Notes under the pieces: generated by a model
Database searches by the model: none
Told to the model about the DNA's origin: nothing
What the model saw: only the letters and a program-made list of their open reading frames with translations
Assembly (NCBI RefSeq): GCF_030547005.1
Contig: NZ_JAUOPN010000010.1
Coordinates: 1-64,000, forward strand
Direction: 5' to 3'
Length of the DNA: 64,000 nucleotides
Origin: Maribacter sp. 1_MG-2023
Lineage (GTDB): Bacteria > Bacteroidota > Bacteroidia > Flavobacteriales > Flavobacteriaceae
Program-made: the position numbers and the translations under genes
In this document: one piece after another, positions 18,057 through 25,302 of the stretch
Layout: every line of letters starts with the position of its first letter
How positions within the stretch are numbered: position 1 is the stretch's first letter

Positions 18057-18761
18057 ATGCTACTATCTGCACTCATATTAGGTCTAATGGGTAGTTTGCA
18101 CTGCGTAGGTATGTGCGGACCCATTGCCTTTATGCTTCCGGTAGATAGAACGAATAACTACAAAAAATTCGGACAGATATTTATCTATCACTTTGGTCGA
18201 TTAATGGCGTATGGGCTTATAGGTCTCATATTCGGATTACTAGGTAAAGGGCTTTCCATTTTTGGTATTCAACAAAAGTTATCTATTGGTATTGGCATTA
18301 TTATGATTCTGATAGTATTGATTCCGTATAAAACATTCAATAAATACAACCTTTCTAAACCCATCTACAAAATCATATCAAAAGTTAAGAACCAATTAGG
18401 CAAAGAATTAAAGAAAAAATCGCCCGATACCTTTTTAACTATCGGATTCTTAAACGGTTTTTTACCATGCGGTCTCGTTTATATGGCGCTTTTTGGTTCT
18501 ATAGCTATGGGCGATGCTTTAAAAGGTAGTTTATACATGATGCTTTTCGGCGTGGGTACCTTACCACTGATGACCGCTGCCATTTATTTCAGTAATTTAC
18601 TAAAAGGTGGTGTACGTCAAAAAGTACAAAAGGCAATTCCGGTATTTGTTGTTATTATAGGTGCACTTTTTATTCTTAGAGGTCTTGGTTTAGGTATACC
18701 GTACGTATCGCCTGCACCAGTTACACAATTAGCTTCAAGTGCAATAGAATGTCATAACTAA
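18057..18761 (+). CDS. sulfite exporter TauE/SafE-like (UreH/DsbD-type) membrane protein of the cco operon
   Basis: 234 residues with six membrane helices. The first segment LGLMGSLHCVGMCGPIAFMLP (from about residue 8, read in parts) holds the C-V-G-M-C-G-P motif, and a second Cys-containing motif GFLNGFLPCGLVYMAL (about 137) mirrors it. These paired Cys motifs are typical of the TauE/SafE-like 'UreH domain' proteins at the end of cco operons, which have been linked to copper supply for cbb3 (CcoA is a different family). This contrasts with the other TauE gene at 22881, which lacks the Cys motifs. Role in copper or thiol handling is inferred from context. Confidence 0.85.
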   Translation: MLLSALILGLMGSLHCVGMCGPIAFMLPVDRTNNYKKFGQIFIYHFGRLMAYGLIGLIFGLLGKGLSIFGIQQKLSIGIGIIMILIVLIPYKTFNKYNLSKPIYKIISKVKNQLGKELKKKSPDTFLTIGFLNGFLPCGLVYMALFGSIAMGDALKGSLYMMLFGVGTLPLMTAAIYFSNLLKGGVRQKVQKAIPVFVVIIGALFILRGLGLGIPYVSPAPVTQLASSAIECHN

Positions 18762-18786
18762 TTGCTGAGACCAAATACAAATTCAT

Positions 18787-19284
18787 ATGAAACCATTACC
18801 GAACGAAATAGTACTTCGCCCAAGGTTTCAAATGCATCTATCAAAAAACAAAGAAACGGTTCTTAGCAAATTTGAGGAATCAAAAGAAAATCCGTTTTTG
18901 ATTAAACGCTTAGATGAGCATGTGTTCATCAAATTCAACCAAAAAGAGCATCACTTTTGGTCTCCACAGTTACATTTAGAAATAGATGAGGTTGATGATA
19001 TTAGCTGTAAATTATATGGCGTTTTCGGTCCCAATCCTACCCTATGGACCTTCTTTATGTTTATACACTTTGTCATTGCAACACTTTTTATAATCATAGG
19101 TATTTGGGCATATTCAAGTGCATCTTTAGGTAAGGAATACCACATTCAAGTAGGCGTCATGATCATGCTAACAGCGCTATGGTTCGTACTATATTTTACA
19201 GGTAGAAGCGGAAAAAGAAAAGGTAAACCCCAAATGCACCAATTACATGAGTTTATGACGAATGTTATTGAAAAGCAATTATAA
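18787..19284 (+). CDS. conserved membrane protein at the end of the cco operon, unknown function
   Basis: 165 residues. Residues 1-80 form a soluble beta-rich domain (LRPRFQMHLSKNKETVL...), then two membrane helices (about 83-105 and 118-136) and a short basic C-terminus. No catalytic motif or cofactor site is visible and I do not recognise a named family. It lies 25 nt after the TauE-like gene and ends before a bidirectional terminator, so it is the last gene of the cbb3 unit. A role in oxidase assembly or copper delivery is possible but unsupported. Confidence 0.7.
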   Translation: MKPLPNEIVLRPRFQMHLSKNKETVLSKFEESKENPFLIKRLDEHVFIKFNQKEHHFWSPQLHLEIDEVDDISCKLYGVFGPNPTLWTFFMFIHFVIATLFIIIGIWAYSSASLGKEYHIQVGVMIMLTALWFVLYFTGRSGKRKGKPQMHQLHEFMTNVIEKQL

Positions 19285-19310
19285 TTAAGTTATTGAAAAG
19301 ACCCCAAACA

Positions 19311-19342
19311 AATAAACCCAAGGAATATGCCTTGGGTTTATT
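19311..19342. terminator. bidirectional terminator between the cco operon and usp
   Basis: Perfect 13-bp stem (19311-19323 / 19330-19342) with a 6-nt loop, bounded by A-rich and T-rich flanks, in the convergent gap between 19284 and 19367. Confidence 0.85.
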
Positions 19343-19366
19343 CTTGTTTACAGATTAGGTTAGTAT

Positions 19367-20188
19367 CTATATTTTAAAAGTGATAACCGGTATTCTAGCA
19401 TGGTTTACGACATCTTCGCCAATACTGCCATTGAATAAATGAGAAATACCCTTACGACCGTGAGTAGGCATTGCTATGGCATCTGCTAAAATGGTATTAC
19501 CATAATTGAGAATACCTTGTTCCACACTGTAATCGTTGTAAATTTCAACTTGTTGTGCCGAATTGGCCTTTGTTAAAAACTTATTTATTTTTTGATAGGC
19601 ATCTCTATTACTTAAGAATTCATCGTTTGGCGTATTAATAAAAACAACCTCCATACTAGCTCCTAACATTTCTGCAAATTCTTTTGCTTTTTGAAAGGCA
19701 GGTAAATTATCATCATTAAAATCGCACGCAAATACAAAACGATCTAAACTTAAATTTGTAATCTCTCCTTTAATTACTAAAACCGGTACGGTAGCGTTAC
19801 GAACCACTTTTTCAGCATTTGAACCAATAAACATTTCTTCAAATCCGCTAGCTCCATTAGAACCCATTACTATTAAATCTGCATCATGCTCTTTTGCAAT
19901 AGCATTTAGCTCACTAAATACTTTATAATGCTTAATTACAGGAGTTACGGTAACACCTTCTAAATAAGGTTTTTCTAAAAACTCTTTTAAATTCTTTTCT
20001 GCCAATTTTACCAAGAAAACTGTCTGCTCGATGTACATACCATCGGGCGAAGTAATTATTGCCTGATTCAGTTCTAACATATGAACGACCAATAGTTCAA
20101 CTTTATGTTTTTTAGCCAAATCTGAAGCTGCCTTAAGCGCTTGTTCTGATTGATTTGAAAAATCTGTAAGTACGATTATTTTTTTCAT
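19367..20188 (-). CDS. tandem universal stress protein (UspA family)
   Basis: 273 residues with two Usp domains (1-140 and 145-273). The first starts KKIIVLTDFSNQSEQALKAA and keeps the ATP-binding pattern G-x2-G-x9-G-S/T (VMGSNGASGFEEMFIGSNAEKVV, about 115-137); the second ends with a similar GRKGISHLFNGSIGEDVV loop. Both nucleotide-binding loops are recognisable, unlike the paralogue at 7960. It is 48 nt downstream of hemN on the same strand and would be co-transcribed from the class G promoter of hemN. Confidence 0.9.
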   Translation of the reverse strand: MKKIIVLTDFSNQSEQALKAASDLAKKHKVELLVVHMLELNQAIITSPDGMYIEQTVFLVKLAEKNLKEFLEKPYLEGVTVTPVIKHYKVFSELNAIAKEHDADLIVMGSNGASGFEEMFIGSNAEKVVRNATVPVLVIKGEITNLSLDRFVFACDFNDDNLPAFQKAKEFAEMLGASMEVVFINTPNDEFLSNRDAYQKINKFLTKANSAQQVEIYNDYSVEQGILNYGNTILADAIAMPTHGRKGISHLFNGSIGEDVVNHARIPVITFKI

Positions 20189-20236
20189 TGTTATTTATTT
20201 AGCAATTATTAAGATTAGGAACTTCTATTTTTAAAA

Positions 20237-21598
20237 TTAAACGGTCATTGAAAAAAGTTTGGTATCTGGTGACTTCTTCTGCAATGGTAAATCAAAAGCC
20301 ATACACACATTTCTAACAAACGGCCTACCCTTTTCGGTAATTTGAAGACTGCCTGCGGTAATGGTCACTAAACCATCTTCTTCCATTTCTTTCAACCTAT
20401 TAATAATACTATCTATTTGTGGTAGATGTAACTTAAATTCGCTCCAAGTTGTTTTAAACTGGCACATTAAATTTAAGATATGTCTTCTTATAATCTGATC
20501 TTCTTCTGTTAAAATATGACCTCTATAAAGCGGAATTATATCATTTTCCACTAAGTTCTGATACTCCTCAACATTCTTTACATTTTGAGCAAACCCGTAC
20601 CAACTATCACTAATACTCGATGCTCCTAACCCAACCATTAAGTGGGTATTAGAACTGGTATAGCCCATAAAATTTCTGTGCAGGCTTCCATTTTCCATCG
20701 CTTGAAACAAACTATCTAATTCTAGTGCAAAATGATCCATTCCTATTTCATGATATCCATAATTCAATAGCAATTCTTTACCAACTTCATACTGCGTTCT
20801 CTTTTCATCTCCCGTAGGTAAATCTGCATCATTATAACCACGTTGACCATTGCCTGCCAACCAAGGCACATGCGCATAACTGTAAAAAGCAATACGATCT
20901 GGCTTTAGTTCTTTGGTCTTTTCTATTGTATTAATTACATGTTCTAATTTCTGGTGCGGAAGACCAAATATGATATCGTGACTTATTGAAGTATACCCTA
21001 TTTCACGAGCCCACTCGGTTACATTTTTCACATTTTCAAAAGGTTGAATTCTATTGATTGCCTTTTGTACAGTTTCATTATAATCTTGCACACCAAAGCT
21101 TACTCTTCTAAAGCCAACATTATACAATGCTAACAAATGTTCTTTAGTGGTATTGTTAGGGTGACCTTCAAAACTAAACTCGGTATCATTTGCCTTATCG
21201 GCTATTCGTAGAATACCATCAATTAAATACTTCAAGTTTTCTGGAGTAAAAAATGTTGGTGTACCACCGCCTAAGTGTAGCTCTTTTATAATCGGTTTTT
21301 CATCAAACAACTCTCTATATAATTGCCATTCTTTTAATACAGCTTTTATATAGGGTATCTCTAAATCGTGTCGTTTTGTAATTCGCTTATGACATCCGCA
21401 GAACGTACACATACTTTCACAAAATGGTAAATGTATATAAAGACTAATACCAGATACAGAGTTACTAACGTGAAAACTCTTTTTCACAGATGCTTTCCAT
21501 TTTTTTCCTGAAAAGGTATTAATATCCCAAAAAGGAACTGTAGGGTAACTAGTATATCTAGGTCCTGGTACATTATACTTTTGAACAAGCGAACACAT
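20237..21598 (-). CDS. hemN: oxygen-independent coproporphyrinogen III oxidase
   Basis: 453-residue radical SAM enzyme converting coproporphyrinogen III to protoporphyrinogen IX without oxygen, for heme synthesis. The 4Fe-4S/SAM motif is Cys60-x3-Cys64-x2-Cys67 followed by Gly-Cys (CESMCTFCGC), the pattern of authentic HemN rather than HemW. The N-terminal PGPRYTSYPTVP (about 11-22) is also HemN-specific. A class G operator at 21648-21659 with a perfect -7 element puts it under the FNR-like regulator, which fits its oxygen-free chemistry and the heme demand of cbb3. Confidence 0.95.
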   Translation of the reverse strand: MCSLVQKYNVPGPRYTSYPTVPFWDINTFSGKKWKASVKKSFHVSNSVSGISLYIHLPFCESMCTFCGCHKRITKRHDLEIPYIKAVLKEWQLYRELFDEKPIIKELHLGGGTPTFFTPENLKYLIDGILRIADKANDTEFSFEGHPNNTTKEHLLALYNVGFRRVSFGVQDYNETVQKAINRIQPFENVKNVTEWAREIGYTSISHDIIFGLPHQKLEHVINTIEKTKELKPDRIAFYSYAHVPWLAGNGQRGYNDADLPTGDEKRTQYEVGKELLLNYGYHEIGMDHFALELDSLFQAMENGSLHRNFMGYTSSNTHLMVGLGASSISDSWYGFAQNVKNVEEYQNLVENDIIPLYRGHILTEEDQIIRRHILNLMCQFKTTWSEFKLHLPQIDSIINRLKEMEEDGLVTITAGSLQITEKGRPFVRNVCMAFDLPLQKKSPDTKLFSMTV

Positions 21599-21616
21599 AA
21601 ACTTCTAATTTAGTCA

Positions 21617-21659
21617 CAAACTTACATGTCTAAGTCAGTATAGAATATGATTTATATCA
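21617..21659 (-). promoter_or_regulatory. class G operator and promoter of hemN
   Basis: Operator TGAT-TTAT-ATCA at 21648-21659 (centre 21653.5), a classic FNR box. Minus-strand TAAGTTTG at 21624-21617 starts exactly 29.5 bp away. Predicted leader about 15 nt. Confidence 0.82.
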
Positions 21660-21721
21660 GTTCATAGCACATTGAAAAAAAATAACTTTCCCAGAAATTA
21701 TAATACTAATAGTTGTTTTAT

Positions 21722-21765
21722 GTAACCTATGTTACCTAAAAAATTATTCAGATCCAATAATTTTG
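21722..21765 (+). promoter_or_regulatory. class A operator and promoter of DUF983-crp (autoregulation)
   Basis: Operator GTAAC-CTAT-GTTAC at 21722-21735 (centre 21728.5) and -7 TAATTTTG at 21758-21765, exactly 29.5 bp from the centre. The upstream ATG at 21729 lies inside the operator, so translation must start downstream at 21783. Confidence 0.85.
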
Positions 21766-21782
21766 ATTTAAAATTTATATCC

Positions 21783-22172
21783 ATGTTACCAGAAGGTTCC
21801 AAATTATACAGTATTATATTTCTAAAATGTCCTAGATGTCATAAGGGCGAATTTTTTGAGGCAAATCCTTATAAATTAAGTAACTTCAATAAGGTAAAAG
21901 AACGGTGCCCAAAGTGCGATTTAAAATATAGTATCGAACCTAGTTTTTATACAGGATCTATGTATGTTTCTTACGCTGTAGGTATTGCTGTGGCAGTTGC
22001 TGCGTATGTGTTAACATTGCTATTTGGACTTCAACTCTCCATAGGTGCTTTGTTTATTGTAATCGTTGCATCGCTTGTTTTAGCAATGCCTTGGATAGCA
22101 GCAGTTTCTAAATCTATTTGGGCGAATATGTTTTTTAAATTTGATAAAGAAATAGCACGGAAAATTAATTAA
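21783..22172 (+). CDS. DUF983 family zinc-ribbon membrane protein
   Basis: 129 residues starting MLPEGSKLYSIIFLKCPRC, a typical DUF983 N-terminus. Two CxxC pairs (Cys16/Cys19 and Cys42/Cys45) form a probable zinc ribbon, followed by two membrane helices (about 60-80 and 85-106). The start at 21783 replaces an in-frame ATG at 21729, which sits within the operator and upstream of the -7 element; the leader would be about 14 nt. Function of DUF983 is unknown. It is the first gene of a two-gene unit with the Crp/Fnr regulator 6 nt downstream, so it is probably tied to that regulator's signal. Confidence 0.85.
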   Translation: MLPEGSKLYSIIFLKCPRCHKGEFFEANPYKLSNFNKVKERCPKCDLKYSIEPSFYTGSMYVSYAVGIAVAVAAYVLTLLFGLQLSIGALFIVIVASLVLAMPWIAAVSKSIWANMFFKFDKEIARKIN

Positions 22173-22178
22173 CCAAGA

Positions 22179-22811
22179 ATGATTCAAGACTTAAAGGAAG
22201 AATACGGAGATATCTTTGAAGAAGAGCTCATCAATGAAATTGTACAGGTAGGTACGTTTAAAGAAGTACAAGAAGGTTATAAATTCATGGAGATCGGTGA
22301 CTACATTAGAGGTATGCCTTTATTAATATCTGGAGTTATTAAAATTTTAAGAGAAGATGAAGATGGCGATGAACTATTGCTGTACTATCTAGAAAAAGGT
22401 GACACCTGCTCTATGACCATGGCATGTTGTATGGGCGACAAAAAAAGTGAGATCAGAGCTATAGCCGAAACAGATGCCAAATTGATTATGGTGCCTATTC
22501 AGAAAATGGAAGAATGGACCGGCAAATATAAATCTTGGAGAAACTTCGTATTCAATAGTTATCATGTTAGATTAAATGAACTTTTAAGCACTTTAGATAA
22601 TATCGCTTTCCAAAAGATGGATGAACGCCTAATTGGCTATCTAAAAGAAAAAGCTAGGGTAACAAAAGATAATATAATTCATAGTACCCATCAAGATATC
22701 GCCTACGATCTTCATAGTTCTAGAGTAGTTATTTCCAGACTTTTAAAGAAGCTTGAAGAAATGGGCAAGATTAAACTTCACCGTAATTATTTAGAAATAT
22801 TAGATTTATAA
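22179..22811 (+). CDS. Crp/Fnr family regulator, candidate master of the sulfur regulon
   Basis: 210 residues: N-terminal cNMP-binding-like domain (about 10-120), dimer helix (about 120-145), C-terminal HTH (about 160-200). A cysteine cluster, Cys77-x5-Cys83-Cys84 (TCSMTMACCM), sits in the sensor domain, and FNR-type N-terminal cysteines are absent, so a thiol/persulfide or heme sensing mode is possible. The recognition helix HSSRVVISR aligns without gaps to CRP residues 177-185: CRP R180 and R185 are kept, but E181 is Val. This predicts an operator like CRP's TGTGA with the second G lost, as in the GTAAC-N4-GTTAC sites of the neighbourhood. Its own operon carries such a site. The signal sensed is inferred from target genes. 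Confidence 0.88.
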   Translation: MIQDLKEEYGDIFEEELINEIVQVGTFKEVQEGYKFMEIGDYIRGMPLLISGVIKILREDEDGDELLLYYLEKGDTCSMTMACCMGDKKSEIRAIAETDAKLIMVPIQKMEEWTGKYKSWRNFVFNSYHVRLNELLSTLDNIAFQKMDERLIGYLKEKARVTKDNIIHSTHQDIAYDLHSSRVVISRLLKKLEEMGKIKLHRNYLEILDL

Positions 22812-22818
22812 TACCTCT

Positions 22819-22862
22819 GTAACCAATGTTACTGCGAAGGTTTCCGCACCGCTCTACTTTTG
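22819..22862 (+). promoter_or_regulatory. class A operator and promoter of tauE-like gene
   Basis: Operator GTAAC-CAAT-GTTAC at 22819-22832 (centre 22825.5) and -7 TACTTTTG at 22855-22862, exactly 29.5 bp from the centre. Leader about 15 nt. Confidence 0.85.
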
Positions 22863-22880
22863 TGATATCAAATACATCAC

Positions 22881-23681
22881 ATGGAAATTTTGCAAATTAT
22901 TGGTTATATCAGTGCCTTAATTATAGGTATTTCATTAGGCTTAATTGGAGGTGGTGGTTCTATTTTGGCAGTTCCTGTTTTAGCTTATCTATTTTCAATT
23001 AACGAAAAAGCTGCAACCGCTTACTCCCTTTTTATTGTTGGTGCAAGTGCATTGGTCGGCGGTTGGCAACAGCATTTAAAAGGTTACGTAGATTGGCGTA
23101 CTGCCATCGTATTTGGTATTCCCGCTATTATTGGTGTTACCTTGGTTAGGTACTATGTGGTTCCTGCAATGCCTAATGTTTTATTTCAAATTGAAAACTT
23201 TCAATTTACACGTAGAATGGCAATGTTCGGTCTATTCGCCATTTTAATGATTCCTGCTGCTTACTCTATGCTTAAAAATGAAAAAAATACTATCAAAGTC
23301 GGAAATGTCTCTTATAACTATCCATTAATCTTACTAGAGGGACTCATAGTAGGTAGCATTACTGGCTTAATTGGCGCCGGTGGCGGATTCTTAATTATTC
23401 CCGCATTGGTCATACTGGCGAATGTTGAAATGAAAGTTGCCGTAGGTACTTCTTTAATTATAATTGCCATTAAATCTTTAATGGGTTTCTTTTTAGGCGA
23501 TGCAATGAACATGCTTATCGATTGGAAGTTTCTTGCCATTTTTACATCACTATCTTTTGTTGGAATTTTTATTGGTAGTTACCTCAGCAACTTCATAGAT
23601 GGTAAAAAATTGAAGAAAGGTTTCGGCTATTTTATTCTTGTTATGGCGGTCTTTATTTTTTACATGGAATTCTTTAAATAA
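22881..23681 (+). CDS. TauE/SafE family anion exporter
   Basis: 266 residues with about eight membrane helices in two pseudo-repeats: GLIGGGGSILAVPVL (about 20-34) and GLIGAGGGFLIIPALV (about 159-174) are the duplicated TauE/SafE signature. Family members export sulfite, sulfoacetate or other small organosulfur anions across the inner membrane. Its own class A promoter and the following persulfide dioxygenase genes suggest removal of sulfite made by persulfide oxidation. Substrate assignment is inferred from context. The Cys motifs of the TauE-like protein at 18057 are absent, so the two are unlikely to do the same job. Confidence 0.88.
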   Translation: MEILQIIGYISALIIGISLGLIGGGGSILAVPVLAYLFSINEKAATAYSLFIVGASALVGGWQQHLKGYVDWRTAIVFGIPAIIGVTLVRYYVVPAMPNVLFQIENFQFTRRMAMFGLFAILMIPAAYSMLKNEKNTIKVGNVSYNYPLILLEGLIVGSITGLIGAGGGFLIIPALVILANVEMKVAVGTSLIIIAIKSLMGFFLGDAMNMLIDWKFLAIFTSLSFVGIFIGSYLSNFIDGKKLKKGFGYFILVMAVFIFYMEFFK

Positions 23682-23693
23682 AATTTCGCTTAT

Positions 23694-23737
23694 GTGACTA
23701 ATGTCACTGTACACGTTTTAAAGAAAGGGTAATTTTA
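23694..23737 (+). promoter_or_regulatory. class G (hybrid) operator and promoter of the first CstB-like gene
   Basis: GTGAC-TAAT-GTCAC at 23694-23707 (centre 23700.5) contains TGAC-TAAT-GTCA and is also one base per half-site from the class A consensus. -7 TAATTTTA at 23730-23737 starts exactly 29.5 bp from the centre. Could be read by either regulator. Confidence 0.8.
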
Positions 23738-23763
23738 TGTTGTAAATCAAAATATAAAACAAC

Positions 23764-25179
23764 ATGAAAGTAGAACAAATTTATACAGGATGTTTGGCAC
23801 ACGCTGCCTATTATATAGAAAGTAATGGTGAAGCTGCAGTATTTGATCCGTTAAGAGAAGTACAGCCATACCTTGACCGTGCAAAAAAAGACAATGCAAA
23901 AATCAAATATGTTTTTGAGACCCATTTTCATGCAGATTTTGTAAGTGGCCATTTAGATTTACAAAAAAAGGTAGGTGCAGAAATTGTATTTGGTCCTGGT
24001 GCAAAACCTAATTATAAAGCTACTACGGCAAAGGACAATCAAATCTTTGAAGTGGGTGATTACAAGGTAAAAGTGATTCACACGCCTGGTCATACAATGG
24101 AAAGTACCACCTACTTATTAATAGATGAAAAAGGAAAAGAGCATGGTATTATTACTGGCGACACCTTGTTTATAGGTGATGTTGGTAGACCAGATTTAGC
24201 ACAACACGTAGTAGCGGATTTAACCGAAGAAAAGCTAGCTGGTTACCTATACGATTCTCTACGCAATAGAATTATGCCACTGAGCGATGATTTAATTGTG
24301 TACCCTAATCACGGTGCAGGTTCTGCTTGTGGTAAAATGATGAGTAAAGAAACTACCGATACGTTAGGGCATCAAAAGAAAGTAAACTATGCCTTAAGAC
24401 CAGATATGACCAAAGATGAGTTTATCAAAGAACTTTTAACAGGACTCACAACTCCTCCTGGGTATTTTCCTAAAAATGTTTTAATGAACATTCAAGGGTA
24501 CGAGAGTTTAGATAAAATTATGGATCGTGCCACTACCCCATACACTCCCGAAGCTTTTGAGGCTGTTGCAAATGAAACTGGCGCCTTGGTTTTGGATACC
24601 AGAAATGCAGAAGATTTTGCTAAAGGTTTTATTCCTAATAGTATCAATATAGGACTCGAAGGTAGTTTTGCGCAATGGGTAGGTGAAATGATACCAGATA
24701 TTAAACAAGAAATTTTATTGGTCACTTACAAAGACAAACAAGAAGAAGCCATTACCCGTTTAGCAAGAGTTGGTTATGATCATACCGTTGGCTTTTTAGA
24801 TGGTGGTTTTGATACATGGAAAAACTCAGGAAAAGATTTTGAGGTAAGCAAAAGAATTAATGCCGATGAATTAGAAGCTGAATATAAAACGGATAAACCT
24901 TTAATCATTGATGTTAGAAAAAAGAGCGAATTTGATTCTGAACATGTGGTTGGGGCAATCAACGTGCCATTAAATGAAATTAACCAGCATCTATCTCAGT
25001 TTCCAAAAGACAAGCCCTTTGTTTTACATTGTGCCGGTGGGTATAGGAGTATGATCGCAGCTTCAATTTTAAAGCAAAGAGGATGGCAAGATTTTACAGA
25101 TGTTAGAGGTGGTTTTGAAGCTATTTCAAAAACAACACTACCTAAAACCGCATATGTTTGCCCTTCAACACTTTTGTAA
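23764..25179 (+). CDS. CstB-like persulfide dioxygenase-rhodanese fusion (copy 1)
   Basis: 471 residues. Residues 1-240: metallo-beta-lactamase fold of the persulfide dioxygenase type, with H54-F-H56-A-D58-F (the HxHxDF variant of S. aureus CstB) and GHTMES (about 113), SGD/TGDTLFIGDVGRPDL (about 134-148). Cys189 in GAGSACGK corresponds to the CstB dioxygenase-domain Cys. Residues about 265-360: rhodanese-like domain without an active-site Cys. Residues about 375-471: active rhodanese with Cys423 in HCAGGYRS. CstB oxidises low-molecular-weight persulfide and yields thiosulfate. Cytoplasmic, own promoter, followed by a terminator and a close paralogue. Confidence 0.9.
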   Translation: MKVEQIYTGCLAHAAYYIESNGEAAVFDPLREVQPYLDRAKKDNAKIKYVFETHFHADFVSGHLDLQKKVGAEIVFGPGAKPNYKATTAKDNQIFEVGDYKVKVIHTPGHTMESTTYLLIDEKGKEHGIITGDTLFIGDVGRPDLAQHVVADLTEEKLAGYLYDSLRNRIMPLSDDLIVYPNHGAGSACGKMMSKETTDTLGHQKKVNYALRPDMTKDEFIKELLTGLTTPPGYFPKNVLMNIQGYESLDKIMDRATTPYTPEAFEAVANETGALVLDTRNAEDFAKGFIPNSINIGLEGSFAQWVGEMIPDIKQEILLVTYKDKQEEAITRLARVGYDHTVGFLDGGFDTWKNSGKDFEVSKRINADELEAEYKTDKPLIIDVRKKSEFDSEHVVGAINVPLNEINQHLSQFPKDKPFVLHCAGGYRSMIAASILKQRGWQDFTDVRGGFEAISKTTLPKTAYVCPSTLL

Positions 25180-25190
25180 AATTCAAGACT

Positions 25191-25220
25191 AAAACAGCGC
25201 TGATTTTTCAGTGCTGTTTT
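25191..25220 (+). terminator. terminator after CstB-like copy 1
   Basis: 13-bp stem with one G-T wobble (25191-25203 / 25208-25220), TTTT loop, ending in TTTT and followed by a T-rich stretch. Confidence 0.8.
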
Positions 25221-25236
25221 ACTTCTAAATACCTAT

Positions 25237-25280
25237 GTAACCTAAGTTACTGTGTAGTCCTTTTTACCAATGTAGTTTTG
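25237..25280 (+). promoter_or_regulatory. class A operator and promoter of CstB-like copy 2
   Basis: GTAAC-CTAA-GTTAC at 25237-25250 (centre 25243.5); -7 TAGTTTTG at 25273-25280, exactly 29.5 bp from the centre. Leader about 19 nt. Confidence 0.85.
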
Positions 25281-25302
25281 TATCAATAATAAATATGAAC
25301 TT

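Noticed and set aside
18057..18761. Treating the TauE-like protein of the cco operon as a sulfite exporter
   Set aside because: Paired Cys motifs and position at the end of the cco operon point to the copper/thiol-linked subgroup; sulfite export is more likely for 22881.
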